Assembly: GCF_004337985.1 (NCBI RefSeq)
Contig: NW_021940918.1
Span: 2,232,001 to 2,296,000, forward strand
From: Pyricularia pennisetigena
Lineage: Eukaryota; Ascomycota; Sordariomycetes; Magnaporthales; Pyriculariaceae
DNA length: 64,000 nucleotides
Direction of reading: 5' to 3'
Below the pieces are notes generated by a model, which was not told the DNA's origin, made no database searches, and saw only the letters and a program-made list of their open reading frames with translations. The translations under genes were made by a program, and so were the position numbers. Below, in pieces: positions 57,747 through 64,000 of the stretch. Each line of letters begins with the position of its first letter. Position 1 is the stretch's first letter.

Positions 57747-60700
57747 AAAAAAAAAAAACAAGAGAACAGTCAGCACATCAGCACATGGCGCCCACGTGTG
57801 GATGGAACAAGCAAACAACGCGCCAGGAGCCCCAGCGATTTTTGGACCAGGGGTTTGGCTTGGAATATGAGATTTTGCAGTACGGTATCCGATACTAGGC
57901 GCGCAAATTTTCATTGAATTCTACGACAAGGCGACCTCGCCCCCGATTTCCCATTGAAGGGGGAAGGGTGGCGGGTAATGGGCCATTGTTGCCGACAAAT
58001 GACAGGGCAACCAGGGCAGGGTGAATGGATGGAAAGATCAAAGGGGAAATGCCCTTTAAGGGAAAAAGAGAATGTGTTTTTTTATTTTTCCCCTTCTCCA
58101 AGAACGTACGAGACACAAAGAAGAGAGCAAAAAGACAGAACCTGAAGGGGACCATAAGGACAGGGGCCTTGCTGGCGCGCGGCATGTCCGGTAGTGGATC
58201 ATACAGGCAATCAACGCCAGACAAAAGCATCATTGGGTCACGCGTGACGATGTGACCAGGGGGTGGTATTTAGGGTGGCTGGCTAGTCCCTTTCCGGCAA
58301 TCTTCTAGAAAGAATGCCAATCTCCGGTGCCCGGCTTGGCTGTGGAAGGATTGGCCGTTCGCGGGTTTGTTTTGTCATTTTTCTGTGTCTGAATCATTCT
58401 TATGGTGATTTTCGGTTGGCGGCAAGGAACAAATGGGAAAGGAACATGCACATGTGAGACGAAAGGGTAAAAGCAAGAAGAAAAATAGAAGATAGCGATA
58501 TGGTTTGACAAATTAACAGATCGGTACTAGGCATGGATGGCCCTGGAAGCTCTAAGTCGGCAGCATGGCAAAGAAGAAATCCGGCCCCATCGGTCAAACG
58601 CGCAAGGCCATGAACAGGCTTAGCTACTGGACCCTACTGTATGTAGGTAGCACAGTCCTTCCAAGCGAATAGTCAAAAAACCTGTCAGACATGAGGGATA
58701 CCATGCGAACGAACCCACCTGCATTTACAAGACAGGACATGCGAAAGTTTTTCGGATGTCGCCCGAGAGGGTAATTGCTCCGCTTACAAGGGACCTGCTG
58801 GACCCGGGGGGTGAATTGGATCTTTCTAGATGAGCTGAGAAGGGAGGTGGGCCCCGCGGGTGTTGACAGTACTAGTAATTACTGTATGCCCGACAACATT
58901 GAAAGGCAAAAGTAATGTATACAGGCATCTATGCATGCTCACGAATCATGATTGGTTCTCCATTTTTTCTTTTTCTTTTTTTCTTTCTTTTTCTTCCAAT
59001 CCGTGGGAAATAATGTTTGCTGTTTGCTGACAAGCAGCGGTAGAGCAAAGAGGCAGGAAGAATCGAAGGTCTATAAAAAAAACAATAAAAATAAAGGGGA
59101 AAGTAAGACAGGTAATGCTCAAGACTGAGTCTTGTCAGTTCAGGGCGCAAGCGCTGGCGACGCGAAATTTGTTACGTGTCAGTCCTACCTACATACGGGA
59201 TGAGGCAACGAACGAACTGGGTTGCGCAACATGGGCTATGTATGATCTGTCTTGCTTCGATCGCTCCCTGCCTGGATGGTTCGTTGATTGACAATCTGTC
59301 AAGAAAACTCCCAAGTAGGCCAAAGCAAGCCAATCAATGTTCCGAGAGCGGAGGCCAAATGGTACAGAACATTCTATGCGAACTACCAAATTAATCCTAA
59401 TCAAAAAAAAAAACTTAGCTATCTCTATGATGTGCTAGATCGACATTGGCACCCACCAACCCTCCAAGACAGATGCGTGGTCAATGGGAAGCTGCAAAAC
59501 ATGTCTCTTCTGCTTACTGTGATACAGTAAGTTGTAAATTTTTTTTCTATTTTTTTTAAGGAAGAAAAAAAAAAGAAAAAAAAAAAAAAACTACGATAGG
59601 AGTCCAACGTGCCTTGAGACGCCGCCCTTTGCTTGGCCCATTCGGAAACATTGCTTGAGAGTGTGTGGACATGTAACCCTACGTAACCTGCGATGCCGAT
59701 CCCTTTTATCCGCCACAACTCGATTGGGTTTCGTTGGTCTGCAGGACTAAGCTCATAATGTGTTGCCCGATATAGCGACGGACAGAAATGGTCCTTTCGG
59801 ATGGGAGCAGTGTTACGCCTCGATTTTTTTTTTTTTTTTTGTCTTTTTCTCTCTCCTGTTAATGGTTGCGTTGCTTTGGTTTCTGCATGTTCTTCTGTTT
59901 GACACACAACCTGCTGTGTGTTTTACCCCTCTCCTTGGTGCTTTGGATGATGACATCCATTACTCTGCAGACCCTTGCCTTATTTCCGGGGGAACCGGCC
60001 ATAGTGATGTGGTAGCCATCATGCTATTCTGCGTAATTGCTTGCCATGATACCCACAAACGGCAATTGCCGGCAGGAGGATACCCGTCGTATCGTAGCCG
60101 CATTTCGATGACACTGGTTGTGATCAGGCCATCTTGAATTCAATTTACACAAAATGGTTAATTTCTTACGTAGTATAAAGGCTTGAGACGGCAGGTGGAG
60201 AGATTTCCGCGCCTAGCGCATCTAGAGGTCGGGCTACCCTGGATGGCGCAAACGCCGCGGACACGCGACCAGAGCTATGAAAGTGTTCACAAAAAACAAT
60301 CCAAAAGAGAGGAGGGTAAGAGAAATCAGACAAGAACAAAGCTACGACCCAGCACAACCACGCAAAGTCGGCGCGTGTTTAATTGGGTACTAAGCGTCAT
60401 TGTCGACGTGCAACCAGTAGTAGCGTTGCACACCCCCATGCTGCCTTGTCCACTGGAGCTCACATGCCCCTCGTACAAACGGGGGTAAAAATGGGTACCT
60501 TTTTTGGTCGACCGGGCTACGTCTGCATATGCGCATTGCCCAGCCCATAATAATTATTGTTCGGTTGTTCGTCCCCTCTTTCTTGACCTCTGTGGCGATA
60601 TCAATATACAGTACCTGCACATCTCAACTGGGGAGGTGCCACCTGGAGAGGGGCAGCCTCCTAGACTTGATTCGGCAGTATCGCGTGAAATCCCATCGAA

Positions 60701-61088
60701 CAATTCTAGCGTGCTTCTAGCGCCTTGCTCGCCTCCCTGCAGCTGACCGACCCACTCGTCTCGGGTCAGCAATTCCATTCCATCTTTCTTCTCTCTTACT
60801 CTCAGCACGCACGGATCAGGCCAAGGCGGCAAGTCGTAGTTCAAACAAAGGGCGCGTGTTGGGCCGCGACAAAACATCGTTGTCCCCGAGAAGGAGGGGC
60901 CGCAGAAGGGGCGATCGAAAACGATCAAATGACAAGTTTGAATGAATGGGAATCAAGTAAGGCTAGACTAATTGCCGCAAGGAATTCCCTACCGACCTAC
61001 CCTGGCGAACAGAGAGTAGTAGTATTACTGTACCCAAGTGGCTGTGCGGTGCAACCGCAGCAGGGGAAAGGTCCCTTACAAACTGACG

Positions 61089-61114
61089 TTCGCCTCGGCT
61101 TACGGCGAGGCGAA
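61089..61114. repeat. Perfect 9-bp inverted repeat with 8-nt loop
   Basis: TTCGCCTCG, eight bases, then CGAGGCGAA. GC-rich and stable. It does not sit at the end of a recognised gene, so no role is assigned. Confidence 0.7.
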
Positions 61115-61551
61115 AGGTCGGCGAGCCCAGGCCGCCGCGGCCATGGAAGGCTGGTCCACTTGGTGATAGCGATTACCCAACATAGTATTTATTGTACATG
61201 ATCGATCTCGTCTTTTAATTGACTGAATGACTGCGCGTCGCAAGAGGATGAACTACTAACCTAGTCAGACTGCCCGAGCTGAATCAATTCGACACTGCCA
61301 TGCCGCGACACGGAGTTTGTCTACCTTAATTTTGCCCTTTTTTTTTTTTCTCTCTTTGTCTCCTTTTTATTCTCCTTTTCTCTCTATTTCGATCCCTACG
61401 CAAGAGGTGCGCGTGACATCGCATTCATTTCGTCCGAAGAAAAGAAAACAGGGGACTGTGAGCCAAAGGCATCAGCGGCTGAGCTTTCGGGATTTCCGTT
61501 GAGTAGAAAATAATAGACAATAGACAAATACGAAAGAGTGAGGTAGTAGTT

Positions 61552-61581
61552 NNNNNNNNNNNNNNNNNNNNNNNNNNNNNN
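61552..61581. other. Assembly gap (30 N)
   Basis: 30 N in purine-rich non-coding sequence. Confidence 0.97.
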
Positions 61582-63692
61582 AAGAAAAAGAGAGAGAAAG
61601 AAAAGGGTGGTAGCGTAACTGGACCAGTACCCGCTTCAATACTGCCCTGGCAAGGTGCGTACACAGGTCGCGGGCAGTGTGCACCAGCAACCACTCGGGA
61701 TTTGCTGCTACGTTGAGCGCCCCTCCTTTCGCCAGCCGGTAGCGACCTTCAGGTGCTCAGCCTGACCAATGATGGCAGTTAGGCGCGAAAACAGCTGTAA
61801 AGAGGTGGGGTCGAGTGAAAGGAGGCGAAAGGGGGTTGTTCGTCCTGTGCCTGCCGACAAGGAAAACAATAAAATGGAATAATAAAAACTCAGAGCGTGA
61901 GCTCAGAAGATGGTGTGGTCATGTCATTTCAGGTTTGCTTTTTGTTTTCTTCTCATCACAGTCTCCATTCCATGTCGGAAGTTTGACCACATGCAACCAA
62001 ACAGGTCTGGCTCAATCAACTATGGATCTGGTTGGTCGCTTTTTGTTGGCTAGTAAATCACGATACAAGCCTGCAACGGCGGTGCTAAAGTGAGCCCTTT
62101 CATTTTGCATCTTTGCAGCCTACATTAAACTAGGACAAGGCGGATGTTTTTAAGTCACATAGACGACATGGGTCGTCAGATGGGATAATAACGATTGGGG
62201 ATAAAATGCGAAAATACTTAAAAACACAAACATGTAACATACTGGTAGTGCTGTAGATCAATCAGAAAGAATTCCAACGGCCAGGATGTTTTCTAGAAAA
62301 CAAGGGAAATGCAAGCCACTTCCCGTCTGTTTTGGAACAACATGGCATGCCCTGGGCGCCTTTGTCTTACCGTCCAATTGACTGAATTGCACCGCAGTCG
62401 CATAATCTTTGCCCGCCCGTTCATCACGTTTGATACTGTCTCGTCTGCTACCCTACATTATCTGCAAAAAATATCGTATCTTTGGTCAAATAATCTAATG
62501 ATTATAATGATAAATTGCGGTCATGTACCTACCGTACCACTAAAATGGGCACCTTGGGGATCGACAAGTGCCCAGCGTCGCCTCTTTATGTGACGACTAG
62601 CCTGCAGCTGCAGCAGGGTGCATCGGCCAAGGCTGCTTCGGGTTGCCGCTAAGCAAAGGCCGGATGGCGTTGTGGGCCCCACACCCAAGAGTCTTCTCCC
62701 GTCCTTCGAGAAACTCTAAAGATTACCTGATCCCCCCTTCCAAGCATCGCCCCAGATCTTCCCTCCTTTCACAAGGACCACCCTTTTCTCAATCAGGCCC
62801 TCATGCCCAGTTGTCCAACGTCAGTCCTGGACAGAATTCATGCCCAAGAGTCATTCATTCCAGATCTGCTTTTTGTCAAGCCTGCTGCCCCTATTATTAT
62901 CGCCCTAGGCTTTACTCGTTAGATCCCCTTTTGTCAATTGTGATCGCTTTCCGACTGCCAACGCGGCTACACCACCACCGTCCGCTCGGTTGGCTTTTGC
63001 TGGGGTTTGTTTTTGTCAATTTTATTTCATTTATTTTTCATTTTCCTGTTATCCGGCAAATCTTCTTTATTCTCCCCTTCCGCGTCAATCACCCGACCGC
63101 CTTTCCCATACGCGACGACGACAGGGAAAAATTTATACTGCCTTGCACCCCCCCACTACGCGGCACCAATTGTTGTTCGGTCAAGCATTTCAGCCACTTG
63201 CTACACGCTCCCTACCCGACACGGCACCACAGCAATCGGTCAATCCGTCCCGGCCGTTGCTCAATCTATTCCAACGGGAACTTGCATTTACTTGACGGTC
63301 GCGATATCAGCCCGTCCACTCGGATTCCCGCCAAGCCCGCGACAGCAGCTCATTCTCAGAACGGGCAACACACGGCATCGGCCAGCTGCACTCGATATTC
63401 AGTTGGGATTTTCTGGGGGTCGGTATTTGAACCGAACAAATTTGGTCGTCTAGAAGGCTGCCTACATCGCACGACAGCGCTCTGCCTCACGCTCTCTAAG
63501 CGTTCGATGTACTCTGAAAGTCTGCGACTTCTCTCCGCACATTTCCTCCCACGAATGGCATAACCGCCTGCGTTAGAGCTACATACTTCTCGCTCGCTCG
63601 TTAGTTCGCACAGGATTGACTGGGCTCCGAGCTCCCGCCTTTGTGTAAAACTACGTTACCCCACGACGGCAACCCTGGAGGGGTTACAGAAG

Positions 63693-64000
63693 ATGAAAAG
63701 GTCCAGGCGACGCACACATTCGCCCACTTACCTCAGCCCCTCGCCTAGTCCGAGGAGCGCTTCTCCTATCACTAGCCCCAAAACTTATACCCGAGAAGGT
63801 GCCGCTTTCAAAATGTCATCGAGCTCGCGGCCATGCTCCATGGCCGCACTAGCGCCAACGCTACAGGAAATACTTGCCAATAAGGCTCCTCCGCCATGCA
63901 CATTGAGTGCCTTTATGGCATATCTTTCCCAAAACCACTGCCTCGAGACGCTAGAATTTACAATGGAAGCAGAGCGCTACCGCGTCGCCTACCATCAAAT
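63693..64000 (+). CDS. RGS-domain protein, N-terminal part (3' end outside window)
   Basis: Regulator of G-protein signalling; such proteins speed GTP hydrolysis by heterotrimeric G-alpha subunits at the plasma membrane. The ATG at 63693 opens 102 full codons to the window end. The first ~60 residues are basic and Ser/Pro-rich (MKRSRRRTHSPTYLSPSPSP; MSSSSRPCSMAAL). Then the RGS domain begins: LQEILANKAPPPCTLSAFMAYL, SQNHCLETLEFTMEAERYRVAY, a typical start (PxxLxxFxxYLxxxHxxExLEFxxE). The frame is open upstream to a stop ending at 63563, without another ATG, so 63693 is the first possible start unless an upstream exon exists (TTACAG just before it could be an acceptor). A domain this near the N-terminus recalls fungal RgsA-like rather than FlbA-like (DEP-containing) proteins; uncertain, since the rest is missing. 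Confidence 0.82.
   Translation, partial: MKRSRRRTHSPTYLSPSPSPRSASPITSPKTYTREGAAFKMSSSSRPCSMAALAPTLQEILANKAPPPCTLSAFMAYLSQNHCLETLEFTMEAERYRVAYHQ

Larger units (their letters stand above)
56536..63692. other. Long intergenic region before the RGS gene
   Basis: About 7.2 kb without a supportable gene. It contains two gaps, many A/T homopolymers (56812-56820, 59571-59590, 59825-59840), a strong hairpin (61089-61114) and, in the final kilobase, a C/T-rich stretch with a 306-codon ORF (62643-63563) in the same frame as the RGS start. This last part is probably RGS leader or promoter. Confidence 0.5.

Noticed and set aside
57084..57917. Long ORFs spanning the N gaps on both strands (also at 10718-10909, 40433-40799 and 61425-61694)
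   Set aside because: They exist only because unknown bases are read as open; the flanks are homopolymers.

Overview
The window is nuclear DNA of a filamentous ascomycete. The genes are split by short introns (about 60-130 nt, with GTAAGT-like donors and CTAAC-like branch sites), the intergenic spaces are long and rich in homopolymers, and the encoded proteins look like those of Sordariomycetes. A Magnaporthales relative is my guess, but I cannot prove genus or species from the sequence. Four runs of N are assembly gaps, at 10848-10872, 40594-40661, 57478-57746 and 61552-61581.

Layout. 1-605: 3' part of a DDHD-domain phospholipase-like gene, convergent with 822-3836 (-), the ten-exon RAD3/XPD helicase of TFIIH. 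3837-8882: long non-coding interval ending in the leader of 8883-10223 (+), a three-finger C2H2 regulator of the RfeC type. 10224-15507: non-coding. 15508-17518 (-): coiled-coil protein. 17519-20143: non-coding apart from a stop-interrupted small ORF. 20144-20719 (-) and 21097-22175 (+): divergent ribosomal protein genes eL30 and uL16, sharing a 377-bp promoter that holds a telobox and a CACGTG box. 25933-27843 and 29921-33190 (+): two large unnamed single-exon genes. 34208-35757 (-): autophagy PROPPIN ATG18, divergent from 36713-40457 (+), the wybutosine synthase TYW4/PPM2 (methyltransferase, Kelch, JmjC). 42601-43494 (+): RS- and His-rich glycine-zipper protein. 44146-46654 (-): unnamed 777-residue protein. 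48990-51159 (+): phenol-hydroxylase-type FAD monooxygenase. 52263-56535 (+): Ulp1-type SUMO protease. 56536-63692: about 7 kb non-coding with two gaps. 63693-64000 (+): start of an RGS-domain gene cut by the window edge.

The content is mostly housekeeping (DNA repair/transcription, ribosome, tRNA modification, autophagy, SUMO cycle) plus two likely signalling or developmental regulators (C2H2 factor and RGS protein), both behind unusually long upstream regions. I see no gene cluster, CRISPR array, tRNA, rRNA or intact transposon, and no convincing new multi-gene system. The best leads are an unnamed Cys/His-cluster domain, a repeated linear motif in the SUMO protease, the telobox/CACGTG ribosomal promoter, the micro-exon structure of XPD, and a stop-split cysteine-rich ORF. 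Exon boundaries were set by hand from splice signals, reading phase and recalled family conservation, without transcript data.
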